41,501 nucleotides of DNA. It comes from Euprymna scolopes (Eukaryota; Mollusca; Cephalopoda; Sepiida; Sepiolidae). The DNA is taken from positions 88,763,700 to 88,805,200 of the forward strand of contig CM044499.1 of assembly GCA_024364805.1 (NCBI GenBank), in the 5' to 3' direction. The notes beneath the pieces are model-generated. The model saw nothing but the letters and a program-made list of their open reading frames with translations. It was not told the DNA's origin and made no database searches. Positions 1-10,419 of this stretch are shown piece by piece (the first letter of the stretch is position 1; the number at the start of each line of letters is the position of its first letter). A program made the translations under genes and the position numbers.

Positions 1-907
1 TGCAGTCCTGTCACATTCTCTTCCGCCATCTTAAATCTACTTTCGTCTTCTATTTTGAAAAAGAGAGGTCCCTTTCTCTCAAAAGTAATCAAAGTTTCAT
101 ACCACCCACGGACTTTACATACACCGGACATACCAGCAACTTGGTTATAAATAATTATACATTGAGGTGAAGAATGATACACGAATAAACGGCTAGGCAC
201 TCCTCTACTCAAGCATACCCATCTACATTTGTTTGTTTTTCAATTCTTTACTTTCATGATTCCAGTCTTTCTCCACATTGTTTTTGGCTTTTAAAAAAAT
301 TCTATATATTTATCAACAATGCTTCAAGCAAACTACTACCTACTCTTATAATAATATATATTTTAAACAAGTCTTTTTCGTTTTTCCTTTCGAAATAAGT
401 AACCCAAATCGTAATGTTTTGAAATTAAATAATAAACAAACCTTAATTTTCAATATCAATAATGAGCGTGTTTTGCGATGGTGAAATCTAAAATGTTTCC
501 ACCCAAAAAAGTTCCTGAAATGAAAAAGCGAACTTTGGTCAATATTATTTAAAAAACATAATTTTGCCTTTACACTTAATATTTATTATATATTATAATT
601 CATTATCCTCACTCATTTTATTTAAACATGTAGTTCAAAAATTATTCTAAATAATGATTCTATTTTCTTAACAGATTGTTTTGACGATTGGGCGTTCTTG
701 ATAATTCACCGAAAAACTTTTAATCACTTCAATTTTTCAACTTTTAAAGTCATTTTCTCAAGCAAAGATAACGATTTTGAGAAAAATATTTTGTGTAGGT
801 CTTTTCTATGTCAAACCGCACCTATCATCACCATTGCCTCACCAGGGTTCCAAAATCGACCTGCCCTAGTGTACATGGGGAGAAATGATATAAGAATGAT
901 ACGATAG

Positions 908-1096
908 ACAAACTTAGATCTGATGACCTCAGAAAAATATTACATCTGTACTGTACAGGGTGATGTGTACAAAACAGGAGACTTTGTTGATATTGTTGCA
1001 TTGAAAGAATGGAGGAGAGTTCTTGGGTTAGTTGATCTAGAACAGGAGATAGAAGGTTCAATAAGCATGGGTAGGCAAAGAAAAAAAATGGGTTGA
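908..1096 (+). other. unrecognised open stretch, possibly a protein remnant
   Basis: 62 codons open after a stop, containing KYYICTVQGDVYKTGDFVD and a charged tail LEQEIEGSISMGRQRKKM. Amino-acid composition is more protein-like than in the AT-rich surroundings, and the same frame is also open before the stop (about 698-904). No family recognised; it could be a decayed mobile-element coding piece or chance. Confidence 0.2.
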
Positions 1097-4000
1097 AGTG
1101 CTTAGTATGGACTGAAAAGAAAATGGAATTAATAAAGACCCGGTCAAAAAGGGTTAGTTTGAATGTCAATTTCTAAAAACTGTCAAATGCCAGAATGTAA
1201 AATGGACGTTAAACCAAATATAGTCATGGTTCATTACAAAATTAACACTGATCCTCAAGAAAAAAGTTTGTGTATAGAGTCCTTATTTCAGAGTTTAGTT
1301 TCATAAATTACTATTTTCCAAGATCTTGAAGAGAAATTAACCCACAAAAAATATTGCTATAAGATTTTTAGTACACTTGTGCTTTTCCGTAGTCGAGAAT
1401 GAAAATGACACTTTGGCCTATTTTCTAGTTCTGGCTATGAATGGATAGGACATATCTCTATATGGCCACTCTACCAAGATATACCATTGCTGTGGAAATG
1501 TATGTTTTTATTCAGTGCAACACACATTTCCCTTTATTTTTCTTTTAGAATAACATGCATTTTTTTACTGTTATGGGAATAATTGTACTCTCCGTAAATG
1601 ATTCATTGCTGGATTTTCTTGTGTACTCTTTATGTACTACATCTCTTGCAACTGTCTTTTCATGTTTGTCCTAAACAATCTGTTAATAAACTAAATAATT
1701 TTGTTATATCACTGTTTCTTAATAGTCTTTTGCTTTCTAGCACGTCACATTTGTTGATGCAACAAATGATAGCGACCCATTTGCACTGTGAATAATTATT
1801 TTTTCTCCACATGTTGATCAATATAATCCTTAACCTTTTTCAAGTGCAACATTTTGAACCTGGAGATATTTGTGCCAAACTCAGGAACCTAAACAGAATT
1901 TCAAACTGAACCATTTAAATGGTTTTTAAAGACAATTAGTGAAAATTGAACTTTGCAAAAAAGAAACCGAAGAGTAACAGAATATTTTCTGAAAACTAAA
2001 AATCTTTGGCCAATTTAGCAAAACCTAATCTTCACTAATTGTCTTTGAAAACTGTTTTCATTAATAATTTTTTTGATTTATCGTTTTTCATAATTTTTGG
2101 ATATTTTCATTACTGTTACATGACAATTCATTAGATACCATTGATTTCACTTGAAATTCAATATTTCAATTTTCACCACAATAACGAAGGACCATTTTTT
2201 AAATTTCTTTTTTAAATAATAAACACATTCCAAAAGAAAAATTAAAATACAAATGTGAATATTTTTATCAAGATTTTATTGCAGAAAATAGAATTGAAAT
2301 TTTTTTTTTTTTTTTTTTCATATTTTTTTTTTTTTAGAAAATAAATGTTTCCAATTTTTCTTCCTAAATCAGCAGTACAGCACAACACCATGATACAACA
2401 CAAAAGAAATCACGGAAAGTAAAAAAAAGTTTTAATTCTACAAAAAAAAAAACTAAAAAATAAAAAAAAACACACACACACAAAATATTTAAACACAGAA
2501 AAACTGCTGAAAGGAAAAAAAATTCAATGAGATAAAATTAAAATTTCATCTTAGGAAATCTTTAAAATTTAAAGAGAAGCTACAGCCCAACCTTATTAAC
2601 ACATCTTTGATTCTTAATTGATATTTGTTTAAATTATTTTTAAAATTTTATTTCAATCATTTTAATTCAAGTTTTAAGAGATAGGAGTTTTACAAATTTA
2701 TAGAAATATATTACATTTGTACACACTGTTGTTGTTTGCATATCTTTCAAAAATATCGCAAGAATTCATTTGGAAAAAAAAAAAATAAGAAAACCCTCCA
2801 GATAAAGACATTTTAATATTTCTGACAATTTACTTTTCAACCACAAATATATTAAACTAGCAGTATTAACTTGGTGTTGCCTGTGTACATATATATTGCT
2901 AGTCATAAATAATTTCAAATATCATTACGTTTACAATTTTTGCTTTTAAAAGAAAAGTTAACAATAAGATTTGCAATATGAGATCAAGTAATAGAATTTA
3001 AAAAAAAAAAAAAAAAAAACTTTTAGCACTTGGTGTTTTCTTAAAAAATACTTGTTCTTATAGATGTAAAATAGCAAACAGCTTTAATAAATCGAAACAA
3101 ATTCGTTCGTTTTATATCTTAAAAATAATTATGTAAATGTTTAAACCTTTTTATATACACTCTTCAGAGATATTTTATTTAATTTTATTTTATAGAACAA
3201 AATCTTTAAAAATGAATTTCGTTTCTTTAAGTTTTAATATATTTCAATTATTTTATGCATTTAGTGACACCAGACAGAATCGAAAGGTAAATTTCAATGA
3301 CATCATTAGCTTCTTTGGAAAATTTAGCCCTTATTGAAACTTATTTGAATGTTGATTTCTATAACGCATAAACAAACATTTTTATGTATGAATAATAGTA
3401 AAAATAAAAAACATTAACTAAAACAATTTGTGTGTCACTAAATCTTTTGTTTGAAGCTAAAATCCTATGTAATGATAGACATACTTTTATTTGGCAAAAT
3501 TATGAAATTTTTTTTAATCGTTTAACAACTTGTAACAAACCCAGAGACTGCATGGATTCCCTTTCATCCCTAAAAATGTATGTCACTGGTGGTTAGTCAG
3601 ATTATAAGCAAAATTATACACAGTGTCATCATAACATGGTGGCTTGTCACGATGGACCTAGAATCTTTCATTATTTTATGACAAGTTAGATGATTTTCGT
3701 CAAATCTGTTTTATTTTTTAGTAGCACTCTAAACCCAAACAACATTCTTCACAACAAAACCATCTTGAAACTGCAATTCTATCGTCTGTTGAAAGACAAA
3801 AATTTAATTTTTTTTTAAACGAAGAAACTGTTTTGTTCATCTATCACTCACTTTTAATGAGCAATTGTAATGGAGAAAGATCTTTAAAGTGTTATGAGAT
3901 AAGGTGATCAAAGGCAATAAATATAGCAATTTGCGGCAGTTACGGCCTCCAAAATCATAATGTATACTTCTGCACCATACTATTGCTAATACACTTTGTG

Positions 4001-5449
4001 TGAATTATACCACTGGGTTTTGATTATTACCGGCCTGCAAAGCCATAACAAAACGAATCAAAAATGAATAAAAAAAAAATCACCAAAGGCAATAGAGACC
4101 AAATAAGCGAATATTTATGACCATGAACATTCGTTTGAAACTGATATTCCCGATATCCTAAATGAGTTCTTACGATACACAAAAGCAAATATACAACTAC
4201 AGTATGCCCTGGCGTTGTCTGGAATGCAGTGAAGTCATTCTAATTTTTATTTGCTTGCATATTTTTAAAAACTTATACAAAAAAAGAGCAAAAATTGCTG
4301 AAAGAGACAACTTATTTGACATTCTTCAATGAAAAATATGAGTTTTTCCCCTTGCTGATTTTGATTAATCAGCTAGAATTAAAAACTTTCCATATTGCCA
4401 GTTAGCCGAGCAGTACTATATAAATTGTAGCAGATCACATTATTATAGTGCCAATAATAAATGTTACTATTGGTACTAACTGGAAAATCGCTAGTTAGAA
4501 GCCAAGTTTGATATATCAGCTCCAATGTTATCTAGGTCCAACTTTTAAAATCTCACAAGATATATAATATATATATATATATATTAGAATATTTGAATAA
4601 ATGTATTAATAAAAAAAAAATTAATGATAAAACTAAATTATTTTTTTTTTAACACGCCTGCCCTGATATGCAAGACTAGTTTCACTCAAGCCTACTTTGG
4701 TATGTTGCATGCAATAATTGATTTAAACAATACCGGTGGTTTTGCTAATTTTTCTACCTAAACTTTCAACCAGTACTGCTGAATTGTTTTATTGAGTAAT
4801 TTCAACATTTTTAAAAAATTTTTTATAAAGATTTAGAATAAAAACGAGAAAAATATAAAAAAAAAACATGCATTGATAAAAAGGTTTTAGGAATGACATG
4901 AAATATTGAAAAGAAATGCAAAGAATGTTTTATGCGTTTCAAATGAATAAAACAAATTGATTCCCATTAAAGTTTAACAGAAAATGATATATTTACGTCA
5001 GAGTTTACTAAAGTTTCTGTGCTCAAGCATAAGTGGGTTGTTTTCACTTCTGATGCAAAGGGAAGCAACTCTAGTCGATTTTATTTCAATAAAAACAAAA
5101 CGCATTTTTTCAACTTAATTCTACTCAGTTTTGAAATCACACATTAAATACAATTTAAAAATAACTTTATTCAAAAGCAAATAATTATTCAAAAAATCGC
5201 CGTCTTCATAAGCATCTTGGTCATAAAACAAAAAGAACAGAATTCAATTTACAAACACACAAGTTTAATTTTTTAAAATGTTATTTTACATACTTTTCAT
5301 TTCTATAAAAAAACAGGCTGAACTTCTAGTAACTTCAAATTCTTTTAAATATCTCATTTGAAAGCACCCAATACAGTCCATGTAATCAATTCTTTCTATA
5401 ATAATCACAAACTGGCCAATATTAAAAAAAAAAAAGAAAAAAAAAAGCT

Positions 5450-5495
5450 ATTTAAATTTACATTTTGATAATTATATCAAAAATGTAAATTTAAA
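5450..5495. repeat. short AT-rich hairpin
   Basis: Arms of about 20 bp (ATTTAAATTTACATTTTGA against its complement with one extra T) around a loop of a few bases. Probably a remnant of a palindromic AT repeat. Confidence 0.6.
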
Positions 5496-5744
5496 TCGCA
5501 AACAAGTACTTGCTCTATAAATAAATCACAATATTTATGGGAATGAGCGATCAAATTGTCTTTTCTCTATAAAAAGTGTCCATTATTTGTTATGTCAATT
5601 TAAAATTTATATAAATTTTAAATATTCATATCAACATTATTTGACAGAAAAAAGTTATTAAAGATTTTAATCCCGAGACGTATCCAAAAGTTAAGAATAA
5701 TTGAATTTCAACAAGGGTCGTTGATAGTGCGCAATCAAAGAGAG

Positions 5745-6060
5745 CAAATTATATTTTATTATTCTTTATGTAAATAAATCATATCTTGCTATGATGTGCA
5801 GACCGTTTCAATCATATCTGATATCATCAGGCAAGAAAAATTAAAAAGGTTCCAGACCTTTTCAAATTTGGAGGAGAGGAGAAAACTTTAATTTTGCTTC
5901 ATGCCAGTCATGGCATTTTTTCTCTCCTCAAAATTTGAAAAAGTTTGGAACCTTTTTAATTTTTTTTGCCTGATGAAATTAAATATGATTGAAACTGTCT
6001 GCACATCGTAGCAGGATATGACTGTATTTACATAAAGAATAATAAAATATAATCTGACTA
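5745..6060. repeat. foldback (long inverted repeat) element
   Basis: Two inverted arms of about 140 bp (roughly 5745-5885 and 5920-6060) with a short loop. Matching blocks include ATTATATTTTATTATTCTTT, the GATGTGCAGAC..GTTTCAATCATAT segment, CATCAGGCAA, AAAATTAAAAAGGTTCCA and GAGGAGAG. By eye about 85% identical. No coding capacity. It resembles a hairpin-type MITE or two head-to-head copies of one repeat; it is directly followed by a SINE-like element. Confidence 0.8.
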
Positions 6061-6425
6061 GCTGAATAATATAATGCCTCTTGATATAACATATCCAGGG
6101 ACTTCTTCCATCAACACCAAAGCCAACAGAGTGGAAGCTATTTTTGAAATGGTTTTTCCCTGCTGACAGCAGTATATTGCTGGTCCTGAACAGCCCTAGG
6201 AGGTTCACCCTCCAAAGCTTTGCATTCTATTCTTGAGCAGGGGTTAGTTTATTGCTACTTGCTTGAGGCACCCCAACCAGGGAATGCTGAAAAACTGCCC
6301 AGGCATATTTTGCAAGCCAGTGCATTTCCTTTAGGGCATTGGCTGTTCAATCCCACTTTCTGACCCTTGTGTCACATCTTCCCACTGTAGGAGGGAAATA
6401 AATAACCTGATATAAATTAAAAGAG
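6060..6425 (+). repeat. SINE-like element, copy 1
   Basis: Begins CTAGCTGAA and shares ordered blocks with the copy at 13800-14085: a B-box-like GGTTCACCCTCC, GGCACCCCAACCAGGGAATGC, a GCCAGTGCAT block, a CCTTGTGTC block and a GTAGGAGGGAAATAAATAA tail. The shared order and the B-box-like motif suggest a tRNA-derived SINE. Diverged, so old. Family name not known to me. Confidence 0.6.
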
Positions 6426-6429
6426 CACG

Positions 6430-9130
6430 CAATCAAAGTTGGAATCAGAAAAAAATCTTCTGTTATTTTTTTGGATGAAATATTGTTTAATCAATGAATT
6501 ATACGTGTTATGAGGCTTAAAATAATTAAAACAAACTTTGTTGACTGAGTAATCAAAAAGAAAAAGTTTCTTACATTGCGAATCACAATATATAAAAGTT
6601 TAAATAAATATTTAATTTTTGTTCCCTCCCCTCACCTACATTGCAGGACGATATTGTTATTTGCACATTTCAGACTGTTATTTTCATCATCACACCTACG
6701 CAGGAAACACCATAGAATTAGTGAGTATGCACTCAAATGTCACCTGAAACTGCTCTAGCCAGAAACGGACATGACATCACATAACATCTCAAAGAGAGAG
6801 AAGGGCAAGAAAGGTAGGATAATTTGTTGGGAAACTTTGGAGTGAACAACATATGTAAAGAATGAGTCAATTGTAATTAAGCCTACTGTTAGATGAAAAT
6901 AAAATTCCATCTAAAGATATTTCCATACCTTGAATTATATTGAATGGAGATTATCTTCCATTGGCAAGAAACATTGAAACAGAGTTGTCTGCTCTTGAGA
7001 CAGACATAACATTATGGGGTGGATTCAAGATGGATGCTATTAACATGGTTTCATAACCGTGTTGTGAAACCATGTTAATAGCATCCATCTTGAATTTTTA
7101 AATCTAATATCATCGTAGTTGATTCATCCATTGTATCACATTTTAAATAGATCGTTTGAAATTGTTATTTCCTAAGAATTGTTTTCGTCCATTTTATTTC
7201 TACATTATTTAATCTCGACACTTACAAAATGATGAAAATTGTAATAATGATGCCTACCTTTGCAGATTGTCCTCAAGGGGTAATATTTACTTTAAATGGA
7301 TCTTTGAGAGAGAGCATAAATTTCACCTCCAAAATTTGGGGGGTATTTATCTAGTTTATGACTTAGTCTTTGGCAATTTTGTGTTGGCATCTTCAGGTAG
7401 GTTACAGAAGATATCAATCAGCTGGCAGAAGATGACAAATTTTAATGAAAGTATGAAATTCATTAAATCAAGAAAAAAAATGTTTAAACCAAAAGTAACA
7501 TTTAACATGCTATGTCAATATGTAAATAGAAAGCCATTCTTAACATGATGAAGGGGGGAGAAGAATGCCATTTTGAATTAATCATCTGGCAGTCTTCACT
7601 TCGGCATCTTCCAGCTGTTTAGGTATTCTGCCTAAAGATGCCAATGTGAGGTTGCTGGAGATTAGATTGTGCATTGGACATGTACCATTTTTTGGAACTT
7701 CTGATAGTAATGAGAAAAAAATGAAAGAGCTTTGATTATATAGAGTTTCAAAATTGGAATTGATTTTTCTCATTCTAAGAGTCATATTTGAAGAGTTAAA
7801 CCCCATGAAATTCTATACAGATTTAAGCTAAGAACTTGAGTAATGCAATCTATTTCTGCACACATTTTACCTCATCAGTATGTTTTGAAGCATTTTAGAA
7901 TGTGGTCACTTACAGGTTCCAAATAATTCATCAGTATGAACCATATCCTAGGATGAGTATCCTAGCTAAAGCGCAACATCTTCCCTTCCCTCTACAAAAT
8001 GTGCCCTAATTTTGGTTGTGAGGACTCTTAAGTTCAGAAATAACCTGGGTGTTGTTTAAAAGATAGACATTTTCTTTAAGATAACCCTAAGGATAAATAT
8101 CTGACAGGAGAAGTTATGATTCGGTATGTATGAAGCTCATTCAAGGTTACACCTTATACTGATGAGACTATCACAAAAGTCACATGTCAGTAAACTGTAA
8201 TAAAACAAAAACTGTTGAACATTCATAACGGAAACTTGGTGGACAAGTAAGGCATAAACTGAAGTTTATTTGCATGAAATATGGTTAGATTGCAGAAAGC
8301 ATTGTTAACTTTACTAATGATGACTCTGGTGGAATTTTTTTTTTTTTTAGGTAGGAGTACTATCGTTATCCATAAGCATTCTTAACAGTCAGCATTTGGT
8401 TCATTGAATGCAATTTTTAATGGTTTTTAACTTGAAATACATTTTATTGACCTAACCATTGGATTTATATTTCCCTAACTAAAAGTTGCATCCAACTAGA
8501 CATGCGGTCTGCCATTACTCCCGCTAGCTATTCAAGCTATATTTAACAATACAGTTCAATTTCACTGAAACTGTTTAAAATCTATCCTACATGGTACAAG
8601 CCATCCAATCAAACATCATTTTTTCATGTGGAACTCTATCTGATCCTAAGATCATCTCCCATCAATAATACTGCATAACCCACTGCACCTGGGAATTCGT
8701 ATACCTGCACTTCACTTCAAAAGTATATTACTGCTAAGTAATATACAGCAATTAAACAAATTGTTGCCGAAAAAAATAAAGAGAAGGTTTTGAAGATATG
8801 TTTAAAAAAAAATAATAAAATTGATAAATTTACTTTTAAAAATTTGTCTGAATAATTATCACCAATAATTCTCCATTTTATCAGTTCCAATATTTTAAAG
8901 ACTTACAAATTGTCCATAAATTTTAAAATTTTCATTTAAGTTATGATTTTTTTTTGCAATATGGCAACACCAAACACCTGAATTTGTTTTTATTTTACCA
9001 TTCTCTCCCTCTCTTTATACACACACATTATATATATATATAATATAAAATGTATCTACATAAAATTTTATAAGGAGACATATTTTATGCACAGATTTTC
9101 AGTATTTACTTCAACAGTACTCAATATGTG
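6430..9130. other. intergenic DNA, no gene recognised
   Basis: AT-rich. Contains the perfect hairpin at 7023-7095 and, at about 7380-7445 and 7590-7655, a pair of inverted related segments sharing TTGGCATCTT and CAGCTGG blocks. Two open stretches here (7267-7548 plus, 7582-7806 minus) contain LAS.GR-like peptides from those related segments, but no known protein family. Confidence 0.4.
7023..7095. repeat. perfect 31-bp inverted repeat (hairpin)
   Basis: Left arm 7023-7053 and right arm 7065-7095 are exact reverse complements over 31 bases, separated by 11 bases. The arm begins ATTCAAGATGGATGCTATTA. The size (73 nt) is that of a miRNA precursor, but perfect pairing is more like a recent small palindromic insertion (MITE relic). 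It lies downstream of MTHFS in non-coding DNA. Confidence 0.9.
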
Positions 9131-9135
9131 AATAG

Positions 9136-9352
9136 AGTTAGGTAGTAAGTTATAGAAATATATGTATGGCAATTAAACTGCATAGAATTTTCTGCATTTC
9201 ATCCTTGTAAGGATTGGTCAGGCTAAAATGCATGGAATTGATGTAATCAGGTGTTTTTATATATGGTATTAATCTTTATGAGGATGAAACAAGGAAAATT
9301 CTGTATAGTTTAATTGCAATACATATTTTTATATCCTACTATATGTTATATA
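9136..9352. repeat. imperfect foldback near the MTHFS 3' end
   Basis: Arms 9136-9210 and 9278-9352 are inverted copies: GCAATTAAACT, then AGAATTTTC, then TTTCATCCT on the left, answered by AGGATGAAA, GAAAATTCT and AGTTTAATTGC on the right. About 80% identity by eye. The candidate poly(A) signal at 9368-9363 lies at its edge, so read-through MTHFS transcripts would contain a strong stem. Confidence 0.7.
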
Positions 9353-9859
9353 TTAAGTTGCTTTTATTTTTTTTCTATTATTGTTTGTACATATAATATT
9401 ACTAAAGAAGCAATTATTTAGTTCACAGACCTGGAATTAAGCAAAGAATACTGCAAAGTAAAAAAGGAGACATGTACAGGATTTGAACCTGTAATTCAGA
9501 AAAGCATGGGCGCCATCTGGGGTCACTTGACTAATGAGTTTATGTCCAGAGAAAGATGAAATTGCACAAATAACTCATCTCCTAAGTTTCGCAACAAATC
9601 TTCCAGCCGTGTTGACTAAAGAATCACTTATTTAGTAATATGAGTGCAACAATAACATAAAAATAGCAGCTTAATACATATAACATACTGTCCGAAATAA
9701 ATTTCCAATATATATATATATATATATTTTATATATATACACATACACACACATACACTTCAAAGTCCATAAAACATTGAGGAGTCTATATTCCAAACCC
9801 TTTTAAAAAAGTTTCCTAGAGTCTTTCAAGTTGTGTTGATTGATTTCAAAGACAAATTT
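9340..9859 (-). other. MTHFS 3' flank, probable 3' UTR
   Basis: AT-rich sequence after the stop codon, with (TA)n and CA-rich microsatellite at about 9707-9760. The first canonical AATAAA on the minus strand that I find after the stop is at 9368-9363, suggesting a 3' UTR of roughly 500 nt, but non-canonical signals cannot be excluded. The stretch includes a tRNA-like sequence (9466-9547). Confidence 0.35.
9466..9547 (-). other. tRNA-like pol III sequence (pseudo-tRNA or SINE head)
   Basis: On the minus strand a perfect T-arm, ACAGG TTCAAAT CCTGT (9492-9476), provides a consensus B box. The 5' GGACATA (9547-9541) can pair with the 3' ACATGTCT end in six of seven positions. TAACTCATTAGTCAAGTGACC resembles a D arm and A box, and a T6 terminator follows (9465-9460). 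The segment between D arm and T arm is about nine bases too long and forms no clear anticodon stem, so it is not a normal tRNA. A tRNA pseudogene or SINE head fits best. Confidence 0.45.
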
Positions 9860-10116
9860 TCACCGCAGAATGTTGATGTTGTCCATCAAATCGGCTGCAT
9901 CAGGATAAAGTACTTTATCAACAAACATGTCAGAACCAGGAATCACAGGAATATTGTCAAACAATAATTGGTGGAAGCACAACGACACCGTCACTGGTTT
10001 GTAGCCGTGTTCATAGCATCTCTTTAGGTATGCATCATAGTAGCCTTTTCCTCGGCCAAGTCGAGCACCGGCCAAGGAGAAGGCCAAGCCAGGCATGATG
10101 ATTAAATCCAAACCAC
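9860..10116 (-). CDS. MTHFS: MTHFS exon 3 with stop codon
   Basis: 257 nt, starting with the last two bases of codon 125 (Gly) and ending at TGA (9862-9860). The acceptor is CTTTTCAG with AG at 10118-10117. It carries the most conserved block of the family, [10 protein letters not shown] then [15 protein letters not shown], followed by FVDKVLYPD, which matches the human VDEVLYED segment. The C-terminal tail ([12 protein letters not shown]) is slightly longer than in human. Confidence 0.97.
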
Positions 10117-10387
10117 CTGAAAAGCAAAAAATTTAATCAAATTACATTTCAGTATTTTTTTATGACGTGTTTAGCAAATTCACCATGTAAAAATAAGAAT
10201 ATATGTAAATTTAAAAAAAAAAAGAAAAGAAGAAGAAGAAGCAATCAGATTTGAAATGGAATAAGAAAAAGTAAAAGAATTTTGAAGGTAAACAGATGCA
10301 TGCACTTGTGTGTTGCAAGAGATGAGAAAAGAGGAAGGTAAAATAGACAGGTTGTCTGCTTCTTTTTCTGTCTTCCTTAACATCACT

Positions 10388-10419
<32 letters not shown>

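Larger units (their letters stand above)
1..5739. other. AT-rich intergenic DNA without a recognised gene
   Basis: Very AT-rich, with many A and T homopolymers (e.g. 2300-2335, 3001-3020), a short CA run near 2471 and a TA run at 4560-4585. Short open frames are present, but none resembles a known protein family and none has exon-like borders that I trust. I see no RNA gene. Confidence 0.5.

Noticed and set aside
278-360. Block at 305-350 similar to 18430-18475
   Set aside because: Similarity covers only about 40 AT-rich bases; too short to claim an LTR or repeat family.
4395-4480. Small inverted repeat (CCAGTTAG...CTAACTGG with CCAATA/TATTGG)
   Set aside because: Arms are short and broken; within chance for this composition, though possibly a decayed TIR relic.
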